Positions 35,031 to 44,193 of a DNA stretch of 64,000 nucleotides are shown here, piece after piece. Source of the stretch: Mameliella sp. MMSF_3455. Its GTDB lineage: Bacteria > Pseudomonadota > Alphaproteobacteria > Rhodobacterales > Rhodobacteraceae. Under the pieces are notes generated by a model. The model was given only the letters and a program-made list of their open reading frames with translations. It was not told the origin of the DNA and did no database searches. Position numbers and translations under genes: made by a program. The stretch lies in contig NZ_JASHJL010000013.1 in assembly GCF_030733205.1 (NCBI RefSeq), positions 62,001-126,000 of the forward strand, given 5' to 3'. Position 1 is the stretch's first letter; every line of letters starts with the position of its first letter.

Positions 35031-35320
35031 TGTTTCCCTCATGTGTTCAAAGGCACGTACCAAGCCGATTGCCCGGCCTTGATGGGGTTTCTATGCGCTT
35101 TGGGGGGGCGGCAATGCAAGCCATCGGGAAAGCTGTTCGGCAACAAGCAATTCAGTGATGCGATATTGCCACAAGGGTTTTTGCCCGGCGCCATCTTTAA
35201 CTGCTATCGCAGCGTCTTGCGCAAATTGTTGGGCAGAAACTCGCCTATGATCCGTGCTTGCCGCAGGTCCGCGCCGCTAGTATGGAGGGCGACAGTATTG
35301 TTGACGCAAGAGGGACTGCC

Positions 35321-35833
35321 ATGACCACGTCGCGAATCCTTATCGGCTCCTCGCTGTGCGCGGTGATGCTGGCGACGTCCGGTTGCGGATCCCTAAGGGG
35401 CAACGGCCAACCGCGTCAGCCGGTCGATACGCCGCCCGCCGAAGAGATCATTCGTGATATCGAGGCAGAGAAAGGTCGTTCGCGGCCGGACAGCTCGGTT
35501 TGGGACATCTTCAAGAAGCGTGAGGATCCGGGCCGCGTCGGCGCGGTGAACCGTTACCTGTGGAATGCCTCGCTGGATGTGCTGGATTTCCTGCCGGTTC
35601 AGACCGTCGATCCCTTCTCGGGTGTCATCACCACCGGCTATGGCACGCCGCCGGGCGGTGGCCGGGCCTACCGGGCGACGATTCTCATCAGCGATCCGGC
35701 GCTGGATGCGCGGTCTCTGAACCTGGCGCTGCACACCCGTTCTGGCCCGGTCGATCCGGCCACCGTGCGCGCGATCGAGGATGCGATCCTGACCCGCGCC
35801 CGCCAGCTGCGCAAACAGGACAGCAGGTTCTGA
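35321..35833 (+). CDS. DUF3576-domain lipoprotein
   Basis: A 170-residue protein with a lipoprotein-like signal: a hydrophobic stretch, then ATSGC with the likely lipidated cysteine near residue 22. The domain begins SSVWDIFKKREDPGRVGAVNRYLWNASLDVLDFLPVQTVDPFSGVI and includes GYGTPPGGGRAYRATILIS, the conserved core of DUF3576. This family is restricted mainly to alphaproteobacteria, where it stands next to leuS and lptE; its function is unknown but an outer-membrane role is likely. The start is ATG 35321 behind an AGGGA. It is followed by a terminator. Confidence 0.85.
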   Translation: MTTSRILIGSSLCAVMLATSGCGSLRGNGQPRQPVDTPPAEEIIRDIEAEKGRSRPDSSVWDIFKKREDPGRVGAVNRYLWNASLDVLDFLPVQTVDPFSGVITTGYGTPPGGGRAYRATILISDPALDARSLNLALHTRSGPVDPATVRAIEDAILTRARQLRKQDSRF

Positions 35834-35863
35834 TCCTGGCGGTCTGACTGCCACCGAGTATAG

Positions 35864-35890
35864 GGCCGGACCTTCGGGTGCCGGCCTTTT
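35864..35890 (+). terminator. hairpin terminator after the DUF3576 gene
   Basis: GGCCGG-ACC and GGTGCCGGCC form a stem with one bulged base and a TTCG loop, followed by TTTT at 35887-35890. Confidence 0.7.
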
Positions 35891-35930
35891 CCCTTGGAAT
35901 TTTAAGCCGGTAGCAGTCAGGTTTCCGTGT

Positions 35931-37190
35931 TCAGTCGCGTGGCGGCCGCGCGGGCAGCTCTCCAAGCTTCTGCACCCAGTCAAGGTGTTGGGGCAGGCAG
36001 ACGCCTTGCAGATCGTACTGTTCCCGCACCAGCGCCCGCGCATTCGATCCCAGGCGCGCGCGCGTGTCAGGATCGTCCAGCAGGGCGTCGATCCTGTCCA
36101 CCAGCGCGGCGCGGTCGAAGAAATCCACCATCAGGCCGGTTTCGCCTTCGGTCATGACCTCTCGCACCGGCGCGGTGTCACTGGCCACAATCGCGGCCTC
36201 GGCGCTCATCGCTTCCAGCAAGGACCAGGACAGGACGAAAGGGTAGGTCAGGTAGACGTGCACCCGGCTGACCTGCATCATCGCCAGGAAGCGGTCGTAG
36301 GGCACGCGGCCCAGGAAATGCACACGGTTCCAGTGCGGCGTGGGGATACGTCCGCGCACTTCGTCGATGAAGATCTGCTTCCACGTCTTTCCCTGTGGCG
36401 ATTTCGATCCGTAGGAGGTGCCGTCGCCGCCCAGCATCACCACATGCGCATCCTTGCGGCGCTTGAGCAGTTCGGGCAGGGCGCGCATGAAGACGTGGTA
36501 GCCGCGATAGGGTTCGAGATTGCGGTTGATGAAGGTGATGACCTCGTCGTCGCGGGTCAGCGTCGGGCCGCCCTCGATCTCCAGCCGTGCACCCGGATTC
36601 GGGCGCACGAGGTCGGTGTCGATCCCGTCATGCGCCACGGTCAGCCGGTCCTGCCAGTGATCGGGAAAGGTCGCCGCCTGGAACCGGGTGGGAGAGATCC
36701 CGGCGTCCATGACCTCTTCGTGCAGCCGGTTGTTGAGGTTTTTCATCCGGATTCGCAGCTTGTCGCCAGCCGGGTTCTTGCTGGGGAATTCCGGATCGAA
36801 ATCCACGAAAGGATGCGTGGTCAGGTGGTAGAGCTCGCAATAGAGGCCAAGCCGGGCATTGGGCCAGACGTCCTTGAGGAACATGCTTTCGCCCCAGCCG
36901 TGGTGCGCGCAGATCACGTCCGGCTCGAACCCCTGTTCCTTCAGGCCCAGGGCCCCCCGGTAGCAGGAAGTGCCGCGCAGGATCTTGGTTTCGAAATCCG
37001 CCAGCCAGGGGTGGATGCCCTTGGTCGATGCGCCCTTGATCTCGTAGGGAATGATGCGGACGCCCTGCCAGGTCTGCGCCTCCTTCACCTTGCAGGTCAG
37101 CGCGACAACCTGATGCCCCTGCGCGGCAAGCGCGGGGGCGAGATGCTTGTACTGGCCCGGAAAGTTCTGGTGAATCAGGAGAATCTTCAT
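35931..37190 (-). CDS. GT4-like glycosyltransferase
   Basis: A 419-residue GT-B enzyme. The opening MKILLIHQNFPGQYKHLAPALAAQGHQVVALT, the acceptor-side CAHHGWGESMFLKDVWPNARLGLYCELYH and the donor-side ITFINRNLEPYRGYHVFMRALPEL and SWSLLEAMSAEAAIVASDTAPVREV (E-x7-E region altered to S-W-S-L-L-E) are recognisable. Family relatives in alphaproteobacteria are annotated as GT4 with a GT4-specific N-terminal domain. The ATG at 37190 follows an AGAGGA. It stands alone between the DUF3576 gene and leuS; the product polysaccharide is unknown. Confidence 0.82.
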   Translation of the reverse strand: MKILLIHQNFPGQYKHLAPALAAQGHQVVALTCKVKEAQTWQGVRIIPYEIKGASTKGIHPWLADFETKILRGTSCYRGALGLKEQGFEPDVICAHHGWGESMFLKDVWPNARLGLYCELYHLTTHPFVDFDPEFPSKNPAGDKLRIRMKNLNNRLHEEVMDAGISPTRFQAATFPDHWQDRLTVAHDGIDTDLVRPNPGARLEIEGGPTLTRDDEVITFINRNLEPYRGYHVFMRALPELLKRRKDAHVVMLGGDGTSYGSKSPQGKTWKQIFIDEVRGRIPTPHWNRVHFLGRVPYDRFLAMMQVSRVHVYLTYPFVLSWSLLEAMSAEAAIVASDTAPVREVMTEGETGLMVDFFDRAALVDRIDALLDDPDTRARLGSNARALVREQYDLQGVCLPQHLDWVQKLGELPARPPRD

Positions 37191-37372
37191 CTGCGCGTCC
37201 TCTTGCGGCCTCTGCTGGGCAGCCTGTGCGGCCATCCTAGACGGCAGGGGCGGAAAAGGGAATCGCCCGCATTCGGAAGGCTGCACCCCGACCCATCTTG
37301 CGCGGGCACTGGACCTCGACGTCTCGGCGCCCTATCACCCGCCCCCAACAGCCGCCCGCCGGAGAGAGACAT

Positions 37373-39928
37373 ATGTCGCGTTACGACCCCGCTACGATCG
37401 AGCCGAAATGGCAAGAGGCCTGGGATCAGGCCGAGACCTTCAAGGCGCGCCGCACCGGCGACAAGCCGAAGTACTACGTGCTGGAGATGTTCCCGTACCC
37501 CTCGGGACGCATCCACATCGGCCACGTCCGCAACTACACGATGGGCGACGTGATCGCGCGCTACAAGCTGTCGACCGGGCACAACGTCCTGCATCCCATG
37601 GGGTTCGATGCCTTCGGGATGCCGGCGGAAAACGCCGCGATGAAGTCCGGCGGACACCCCAAGACCTGGACCTACGACAATATCGACACGATGGTCGGCC
37701 AGATGAAGCCGCTGGGCTTTGGCCTTGACTGGTCGCGGATGTTCGCCACCTGCGACCCTGAATATTACGGCCAGCAGCAGGCGCTGTTCCTGGACTTCCT
37801 CGAAAAGGGCTTTGTCTACCGCAAGAACGCGGTGGTGAACTGGGACCCGGTCGACATGACCGTGCTGGCCAACGAACAGGTCATCGACGGCAAGGGCTGG
37901 CGGTCCGGAGCCGAGGTCGAGCGGCGCGAGCTGACGCAGTGGTTTTTCAAGATTTCCGACATGGCCGGAGAGCTTCTGGACGCCATCGACGGGCTGGACG
38001 AATGGCCCGCCAAGGTCAAGCTGATGCAGCAGAACTGGATCGGTAAATCGCGCGGCCTGCAGTTCTCGTGGCAGCTGGGCACGCCCACGCATGGGTTCGA
38101 CAGCCTCGAGGTCTATACCACCCGCCCCGACACGCTGTTGGGGGCCTCGTTCCTTGGCGTTTCGCCCGATCACCCGCTGGTCAAGGCGTTGGAAAAGGAC
38201 AACCCGGAACTGGCTGCCGCCGTGGCCGAAATGCGCAAGGGCGGCACCACCGCCGAGGCGCTGGAGAAGGCCGAAAAGCTGGGCTACGACACCGGGCTGA
38301 CGGTCAAGCACCCGCTTGATCCCAATTGGGAGATCCCTGTCTGGGTCGCGAATTTCATCCTGATGGATTACGGCACCGGCGCGATCTTTGCCTGCCCGGC
38401 GCATGACCAACGCGACCTCGATTTCTGCCGCAAGTACGACCTGCCGGTGATCGATACCTTTGTGGCACTCGACGATCCCAAGCCGGTCGAGACCGAGGCC
38501 TTTGTGCCGCCCAAGACGGAAAAGGTGAAGTGGATCAACCATTTCGCGGGTCTTGACGAGGCGACGGGAGATGAGGCCATCGAGGCCACCATCGACTTCA
38601 TGGAAGGCAAGGGACTGGGCAAGGACGTCGAGAAATTCCGCCTGCGCGACTGGGGCCTGTCGCGCCAGCGTTACTGGGGCTGTCCGATCCCGGTCGTCCA
38701 TTGTGACGATTGCGGAGTGGTGCCCGAGAAAAAGGAAAACCTGCCGATCGAATTGCCCGATGATGTCAGTTTCGACATCCCCGGCAACCCGCTCGACCGC
38801 CATCCGACGTGGCGCGACTGTGCCTGCCCGTCCTGCGGCAAGCCGGCCAAGCGTGAAACCGACACGATGGACACTTTCGTCGATTCGTCGTGGTATTTCG
38901 CCCGCTTCACCGCCCCCCGCGCGGAAACGCCGACGGACATGGAGGAAGCCGCCTACTGGATGAACGTCGACCAGTACATCGGCGGCATCGAGCACGCGAT
39001 CCTGCACCTGCTCTACTCGCGCTTCTTCGCACGGGCGATGATCGAATGCGGCCACCTGCCAGAGAGCGCCGCCGAACCTTTCAACGCGCTGTTCACGCAG
39101 GGCATGGTCACGCACGCGATCTACCAGACGCGCGATGAAAACGGTCGTCCGGTGTATCACTACCCGGAAGACGTGCGGCTCGAAGGCGACAAGGGCTATC
39201 TGGCGGACGGCACCGAGGTCGAGATCATCCCCTCGGCCAAGATGTCCAAGTCCAAGAGCAACGTGGTGGACCCGATGAACATCATCGCCACCTACGGGGC
39301 CGACACCGCGCGCTGGTTTGTCCTGTCCGACAGCCCGCCCGAACGTGACGTGGAATGGACCGCCTCCGGCGCCGAGGCTGCCAACAAGCACCTTGGCCGG
39401 GTCTATCGCATCGCCGCCGAGATTGCCGCCAGCGAGGCGCTCGCGACCGCTGAGGATGCCGCTCTGCTGAAAGAGACGCACAAGTGCATCCATGACGTTA
39501 CCGTGGGTGTCGAAAGCTTTGGCTTCAACGCGGCCATCGCGCGCCTCTATGCCTTTACCAACGCGCTGTCGAAATCACGTGCGGGCAAGGAAACCAAGAC
39601 CTTCGCGGCCAGGACGCTGGCGCAACTCATGTCGCCCATGACGCCGCACCTGTCAGAGGAAATCTGGCAGATGCTTGGCGGCGAGGGGCTGATCGCCGAG
39701 GCCCCCTGGCCCAAGGCCGACGAAGCGCTGCTTGTCGAGGACACGGTGACCCTGCCGATCCAGGTCAACGGCAAGCGCCGGGGCGAGATCGAGGTGCCCA
39801 AGGATCTGCCCAAGGAAGAGGTTGAAAAGCTGGCGCTGGCACACGAAGCTGTGGTGCGGGCCCTCGACGGGGGTCAGCCGAAAAAGCTGATCGTGGTGCC
39901 GGGGCGGATCGTGAATGTGGTTGTATGA
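37373..39928 (+). CDS. leuS: leucyl-tRNA synthetase
   Basis: An 851-residue class I synthetase that charges tRNA-Leu. The HIGH motif is at 48-51 ([16 protein letters not shown]) and KMSKS at 623-627. An editing domain of about 200 residues is inserted between residues 220 and 410 and includes [16 protein letters not shown] and the T-rich editing pocket. [14 protein letters not shown] and the later [24 protein letters not shown] match the family. It has an AGAGAG ribosome site before ATG 37373. lptE begins inside its last codons. Confidence 0.97.
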   Translation: MSRYDPATIEPKWQEAWDQAETFKARRTGDKPKYYVLEMFPYPSGRIHIGHVRNYTMGDVIARYKLSTGHNVLHPMGFDAFGMPAENAAMKSGGHPKTWTYDNIDTMVGQMKPLGFGLDWSRMFATCDPEYYGQQQALFLDFLEKGFVYRKNAVVNWDPVDMTVLANEQVIDGKGWRSGAEVERRELTQWFFKISDMAGELLDAIDGLDEWPAKVKLMQQNWIGKSRGLQFSWQLGTPTHGFDSLEVYTTRPDTLLGASFLGVSPDHPLVKALEKDNPELAAAVAEMRKGGTTAEALEKAEKLGYDTGLTVKHPLDPNWEIPVWVANFILMDYGTGAIFACPAHDQRDLDFCRKYDLPVIDTFVALDDPKPVETEAFVPPKTEKVKWINHFAGLDEATGDEAIEATIDFMEGKGLGKDVEKFRLRDWGLSRQRYWGCPIPVVHCDDCGVVPEKKENLPIELPDDVSFDIPGNPLDRHPTWRDCACPSCGKPAKRETDTMDTFVDSSWYFARFTAPRAETPTDMEEAAYWMNVDQYIGGIEHAILHLLYSRFFARAMIECGHLPESAAEPFNALFTQGMVTHAIYQTRDENGRPVYHYPEDVRLEGDKGYLADGTEVEIIPSAKMSKSKSNVVDPMNIIATYGADTARWFVLSDSPPERDVEWTASGAEAANKHLGRVYRIAAEIAASEALATAEDAALLKETHKCIHDVTVGVESFGFNAAIARLYAFTNALSKSRAGKETKTFAARTLAQLMSPMTPHLSEEIWQMLGGEGLIAEAPWPKADEALLVEDTVTLPIQVNGKRRGEIEVPKDLPKEEVEKLALAHEAVVRALDGGQPKKLIVVPGRIVNVVV

Positions 39929-40403
39929 CAGGCGAATGATCCTGCTGGGGGCGACAGCCCTCGGCGCCTGCGGGTTCACCCCGGTCTACGGACCGCAGGG
40001 CGGCGGCGGCGCATTGCTGAACGCGGTGGCGCTGCCGGACCCGAACGACAGCAAGGGCTATCACTTCAACAGCCGGTTCGAAGAGCGGTTGGGCCGCGGC
40101 GGCCCGACGGCCCCCTACCGGCTGGATATCCGCATCCAGACCGATGAGCAGGACATGGGGTCGACCTCGGCCGGGACGACGACGCGCTACCGCCTGATCG
40201 GTCGTGTCTTCTACACGCTGGTCGAGGCCGGAACGGCCAAGACCTTGCTGCAGGGACGGACCAATGCCTTTACCGGCTACTCCAGCACAGGCTCGACCGT
40301 AGCGACCCGCGCGGCGGAAACCGACGCGATGGAACGCCTGATGATCCTGTTGGCGGATCAGGTGATCGACGACCTGCTGCTTTCCGGCATCACCGCTTCA
40401 TGA
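39915..40403 (+). CDS. lptE: LPS-assembly lipoprotein LptE
   Basis: A 162-residue lipoprotein with a short signal ([21 protein letters not shown]) whose LGAC lipobox gives the lipidated cysteine near residue 19. CGFTPVYG directly after the signal is the alphaproteobacterial LptE hallmark. Partner of LptD in the outer-membrane LPS translocon. The ATG at 39915 overlaps leuS by 14 bases, and its stop overlaps holA by four, the standard order leuS-lptE-holA in the Rhodobacterales. Confidence 0.85.
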   Translation: MWLYDRRMILLGATALGACGFTPVYGPQGGGGALLNAVALPDPNDSKGYHFNSRFEERLGRGGPTAPYRLDIRIQTDEQDMGSTSAGTTTRYRLIGRVFYTLVEAGTAKTLLQGRTNAFTGYSSTGSTVATRAAETDAMERLMILLADQVIDDLLLSGITAS

Positions 40404-41425
40404 AACTTTCGCCGCGCGATGCGAATGCGTTTTTCCGCAAGCCCGATCCGGGCATTGCGGGCTTGCTGATCTATGGCGAGGACGTGATGCGCGTGGCGAT
40501 GAAACGACAGGAGGTCGTCGCCGCCATCGTCGGCCCACAGGGCGAGGCCGAGATGCGGCTGACCCGACTGGTGGGCGGCGATCTGCGCCGCGATCCGGCG
40601 CAATTGCTGGACGCGGTCAAGGCGCAGGGCTTTTTTCCGGGTCCGCGCGCCGTGCTGGTCGAAGAGGCCGCTGACGGCATCAGCGCGGCGATGAAATCCG
40701 CGCTGGGTGACTGGCGTGAAGGTGACGCGCAGATCATCGCGACCGCCGGGCAACTGACGGCACGCTCGTCCTTGCGCAAGTTGTTCGAAGGCGCGAAAAA
40801 TGCTTATGCGGCGGCGCTTTACAACGATCCGATGGGCCGTGCAGAGATCGAGGCGGAACTGGCCCGTGCCGGTCTCAAGAGCATCGACCGCGAGGCGATG
40901 GGGGCGCTGGAACATCTTGCGCGCGACCTGACGCCGGGGGATTTTCGTCAGACACTGGAAAAGATCGCGCTCTACAAGTTTGGCGACGAGGCGCCCTTGA
41001 CCCCGGACGAGGTCACGCTGAATGCGCCTGCTTCGATCGAGGCCCAGATGGACGAGATCTTTCACGTCCTTGCCGAAGGCCGCACCGGTGACATTGCGCC
41101 GGTCATGCAGCGGCTGACGGCGCAGGGCGTGGCGCCGGTGACCCTGCTGATCATGGGGATGCGGCATTTTCGGACGCTGTTCACCATCGCCTCGGCGCCG
41201 GGCGGCCCGGCGCAGGGCATAGGCAAGCTGCGTCCGCCGATCTTCGGTCAGCGCCGTGACAGGATGCTGCGCCAGGCGCAAGGCTGGTCGTCCGCGCGGC
41301 TGGAAGAGGCGCTGAAACTGTTGATGGATACCGATCTTTCGCTGCGCTCCGCCGGTCAGAAAGCGCCGCAGATGGCGCTGGTCGAGCGTGCCTTTGTCCG
41401 GCTTGCCTATCTTGGCCGACGCTGA
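40400..41425 (+). CDS. holA: DNA polymerase III subunit delta
   Basis: A 341-residue protein with the clamp-loader delta architecture: an N-terminal RecA-like domain (AGLLIYGEDVMRVAMKRQEVV, GGDLRRDPAQLLDAVKAQGFFPGPRAVLVEEA), a small helical lid and a C-terminal collar domain (IDEIFHVLAEGRTG-like stretch and ARLEEALKLLMDTDLSLRSAGQ). Delta opens the beta clamp during loading. The ATG overlaps the lptE stop. Its end precedes the GST gene by 22 bases. Confidence 0.9.
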   Translation: MKLSPRDANAFFRKPDPGIAGLLIYGEDVMRVAMKRQEVVAAIVGPQGEAEMRLTRLVGGDLRRDPAQLLDAVKAQGFFPGPRAVLVEEAADGISAAMKSALGDWREGDAQIIATAGQLTARSSLRKLFEGAKNAYAAALYNDPMGRAEIEAELARAGLKSIDREAMGALEHLARDLTPGDFRQTLEKIALYKFGDEAPLTPDEVTLNAPASIEAQMDEIFHVLAEGRTGDIAPVMQRLTAQGVAPVTLLIMGMRHFRTLFTIASAPGGPAQGIGKLRPPIFGQRRDRMLRQAQGWSSARLEEALKLLMDTDLSLRSAGQKAPQMALVERAFVRLAYLGRR

Positions 41426-41447
41426 GCGCGACAGGGGAGTAGAGCAG

Positions 41448-42035
41448 ATGACGTATACGGTCTACGGGGCGGTGCGCAGTCGGACCTTCCGGGTTCTCTG
41501 GCTGCTGCAGGAACTCGGACTCGCCTATTCGCATGTGCCCGCCGGTCCGCAGTCGGATGAGATCCGCAAGGTCAGCCCGTTGGGCAAGATCCCGGTGCTT
41601 ATCGACGGGGACGCCGTGTTGCGCGATTCCACCGCGATCCTGACCTATCTCGCGGACAAGCATGGCGGGTTCACCCACCCGGCTGGCACGATCCCGCGCG
41701 CGCGGCAGGACGCCTGGACGTTCCGCATCCTGGACGAGGTGGAATCGCTGCTCTGGACCGCGTCCAAGCACACGTTTGTCCTGCCCGAGGCAGAGCGTGT
41801 CCCCGCGGTCAAGCCGGCCTGCGCGGCGGAATATAGCCGCAACATTGCCCGCATCATGGAAGAGGCCGAAGGGCCCTATCTAATGGGCACCGCGCCATTG
41901 GTGCCGGACATCCTCCTCGGCCATTGCGGGACGTGGGCACAGGTGGCGAAATTTCCCGACGGGGGCACGGCCTTTTCGGACTATCTCTCGCGTTTGCATG
42001 CGCGTCCGGCCTTTCGGGTTGCCGCCGGGGCCTAG
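41448..42035 (+). CDS. glutathione S-transferase-like protein
   Basis: A 195-residue protein. The N-terminal thioredoxin-like domain reads MTYTVYGAVRSRTFRVLWLLQELGL and ends in the glutathione-binding DSTAILTYLADKHG; the cis-proline is in GKIPVLIDG. The helical C-terminal domain begins near residue 85. Reactions can be detoxification or isomerisation; no substrate can be named. The ATG at 41448 is preceded by GGGGAGTAGAG. Its stop overlaps the end of the convergent diguanylate cyclase gene by four bases. Confidence 0.85.
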   Translation: MTYTVYGAVRSRTFRVLWLLQELGLAYSHVPAGPQSDEIRKVSPLGKIPVLIDGDAVLRDSTAILTYLADKHGGFTHPAGTIPRARQDAWTFRILDEVESLLWTASKHTFVLPEAERVPAVKPACAAEYSRNIARIMEEAEGPYLMGTAPLVPDILLGHCGTWAQVAKFPDGGTAFSDYLSRLHARPAFRVAAGA

Positions 42036-42934
42036 CTTGCCGCCTGTTGCAGGGGCGCGGTTGCAAACACGAACCGGTCGTTGTCCGAAGCGCCCGCGAC
42101 ACTCTCGGCCACCTTGTTGCGGCCGCTGCCCTTGGCTGCGTATAGGGCCCCGTCCGCCCGTTTCAGCAGCGCCTTGATCGCCGTGTGCCCTTCGCCTGCG
42201 GCCAGCCCCACGGAGGCGGTCACCGGCTGTCCGTTGACGTTCAACGAGTCGGCGATGACAGCGCGGATCCGTTCGCCCACCCGCCAGGCATCCTCCGAAC
42301 CCGCCTCGGGCAGCCAGATCACGAATTCCTCGCCGCCGAAACGGGCCAGCACGTCGCGCTGGCGCAACTCGCCCTGTATTGCGCGGGTGGTTTCCTTCAG
42401 CACCTCGTCGCCGGCGACATGGCCCAGCGTGTCGTTGATCCGCTTGAAATGGTCGAGGTCGATGAAGACGACGGCCCCGGTGCCGGTGTCCGGAACATGC
42501 GCGTCAAATCCGCGCCGATTGGCGACCCCGGTCAGCGGGTCGGTCAGAATGGCGACCTGCGCCTCGGCCTGCCGGCGTTCGATGCTGGCGGCCATTCCAT
42601 TGGTGCCCCGCATCAGCAGGCCCATCTCGTCCCGGATGTCCTCGCGCAGCGGCGGGCGCTCCTCGCCCCGTTCTATGGCGGTCAGCGTGGCCCGAATGCG
42701 GCGTGTCGGGGCGAGCAAAGCCCAGAGACCAGCCAGCGTCGCACCGCAGCCGACCAGCGTTGCGGCCAGCAACAGGCCAAGCACATCCAGATGCACCGCC
42801 AGGCCGCCGCTGCGCACCAGCGCATAAACGACCGCCGCGATCAAAGGCACGTGGGTGCCGATGAAGGCCACGAAAAACACCTTTGCTGTGAAGCTGTTGG
42901 GAAACAGGCGGTTGAGCCAGAGATAGAAAACCAT
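42032..42934 (-). CDS. membrane diguanylate cyclase
   Basis: A 300-residue protein with two membrane helices (residues about 18-40 and 50-74), a HAMP-like linker (LAPTRRIRATLTAIERGEE) and a GGDEF domain. The active site is GGEEF at 200-204, preceded five residues upstream by R191-x-x-D194, the c-di-GMP inhibitory I-site, so both catalysis and product feedback look intact. It makes c-di-GMP from GTP and should favour attachment and polysaccharide production. The long upstream region is A/T-rich. No sensor domain is visible apart from the short periplasmic loop. Confidence 0.92.
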   Translation of the reverse strand: MVFYLWLNRLFPNSFTAKVFFVAFIGTHVPLIAAVVYALVRSGGLAVHLDVLGLLLAATLVGCGATLAGLWALLAPTRRIRATLTAIERGEERPPLREDIRDEMGLLMRGTNGMAASIERRQAEAQVAILTDPLTGVANRRGFDAHVPDTGTGAVVFIDLDHFKRINDTLGHVAGDEVLKETTRAIQGELRQRDVLARFGGEEFVIWLPEAGSEDAWRVGERIRAVIADSLNVNGQPVTASVGLAAGEGHTAIKALLKRADGALYAAKGSGRNKVAESVAGASDNDRFVFATAPLQQAAS

Positions 42935-43053
42935 GAAACGTACCTTGCGAGTTCTTTTAATAAATATCGTAAATAAATGTTAACGGCAGGTTACTGCTTC
43001 CGGGCCGAACGCCTCGGGACAAATAGACGGCGAACCGCGTGGGTCCTCAACGC

Positions 43054-43084
43054 AAAACGGGCCGGGCTTTGCCTGCCCGGCCCG
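43054..43084 (-). terminator. terminator of the TRAP/sulfoquinovose operon
   Basis: On the minus strand CGGGCCGGGC pairs with GCCCGGCCCG over ten bases (43058-43067 with 43075-43084) and is followed by TTTTGCGTT. It lies 20 bases after the DctP stop. Confidence 0.85.
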
Positions 43085-43104
43085 CGTCTTGCCCGGATGG
43101 CCGA

Positions 43105-44163
43105 TCAGTTCAGGTCGGCATCATAGGCGGCTTGAAGGTCGGCCTCTGCCTTTTCGACCGCTTCGATCAGTGCATCGAGAATCCTGTCGCCACCTTCCAC
43201 GTTTTCGCGGAACCAGTCCTGCACCGGCTTGGCGGCCTCGGCAAAGGCGGCCTTTTCCTCGGGCGAGGGGACGTAAATGTCACCGCCGCCTTCGACGAAA
43301 TCGGCATAGGCCTGGATCGCGCCGCGTTTGGGGGCGGCAAAGGTGGCCTGTTGCAGAGCGTAGAAGCCATCAACCACGACGCGCTTCATCGCCGGGTCCA
43401 TGTTCAGGAACTTCTCGTTGTTCATCCACCACAGCGCGCCCATATAGGCGTGCCCGTCCAGGGTGATGTACTGCAAGCCCGCATCAGGGAACTTCATACC
43501 CATGATGTCGGTGATGCCGTTCTTGGACCCGTCGACCACGCCGGTCTGGAACGAGGTGAAAAGCTCGGGCCACGGGATCGGCGTCGGCGCAGCGCCAAGT
43601 GCCTTGACCAGTTCCTGCGGCAGGTCGGCCACGACGGTCCGGATCTTCAGCCCTTCCATGTCGGCGGGCGAGGTGATGCGGCGCTGGGTATTTGCGAAGT
43701 TCCGCCAACCGCCGGTGTTGCCGATGGTCATCAGGCGCACGGTGTTGTCGCTGTCCTCCAGCGCCATGTCCCGCATGGTGCGGACGAAGTCGCCCGACAG
43801 GACGTGTTCGGCCACGCGGTCATTGGCCATCAGGTAAGGCAGGTCCAGAACCTGGACATAGGGAAAGATCCCCGCCGCGCCGCCGGAGGTGGAGATGTAG
43901 ATGTCGATCGAGCCCTCGGCCACGCCTTCGATGCATTCCGCCCCAGTCGAGCAGAGCTGCGTGCCCATGTAGATCTCGACTTCAATCGCGCCGTTCGACG
44001 CGGCCTCGACGAAGTCCTTGAAGACGATCAGGCCGGCGTAATCCTCGTCCGCTTCGTTCGAGTTGGCGGTGGCGACCAGCTTGATCGGGTCCTGCGCCAG
44101 CGCGGCGCCCCCGGTCAGCGTGGCGGCGGCAAAGGCCGCTGCGGTGAAAAACTGTTTCAGCAT
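43105..44163 (-). CDS. TRAP transporter substrate-binding protein (DctP family)
   Basis: A 352-residue periplasmic protein with a signal peptide ending in GGAALAQDP. The body shows the DctP pattern: GLIVFKDFVEAASNGAIEVEIYMGTQLCSTGAECIEGVAEGSIDIYI, then SPADMEGLKIRTVVADLPQELVKALGAAPTPIPWPELFTSFQTGVVDG, the conserved helix-strand connection that positions the carboxylate-binding arginine (R in KIRT). It lies last in the operon with DctQ, DctM and three sulfoquinovose-type enzymes, so sulfoquinovose or a sulfoquinovosyl glycoside is a likely ligand. Here the anionic group could be the sulfonate. Confidence 0.88.
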   Translation of the reverse strand: MLKQFFTAAAFAAATLTGGAALAQDPIKLVATANSNEADEDYAGLIVFKDFVEAASNGAIEVEIYMGTQLCSTGAECIEGVAEGSIDIYISTSGGAAGIFPYVQVLDLPYLMANDRVAEHVLSGDFVRTMRDMALEDSDNTVRLMTIGNTGGWRNFANTQRRITSPADMEGLKIRTVVADLPQELVKALGAAPTPIPWPELFTSFQTGVVDGSKNGITDIMGMKFPDAGLQYITLDGHAYMGALWWMNNEKFLNMDPAMKRVVVDGFYALQQATFAAPKRGAIQAYADFVEGGGDIYVPSPEEKAAFAEAAKPVQDWFRENVEGGDRILDALIEAVEKAEADLQAAYDADLN

Positions 44164-44193
44164 GTTGTACCTCCCGTATGCTGTCGTCTGTCT

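Noticed and set aside
37187-39493. A 768-codon minus-strand open frame opposite leuS
   Set aside because: It is the shadow of leuS, which has HIGH and KMSKS motifs and a ribosome site.
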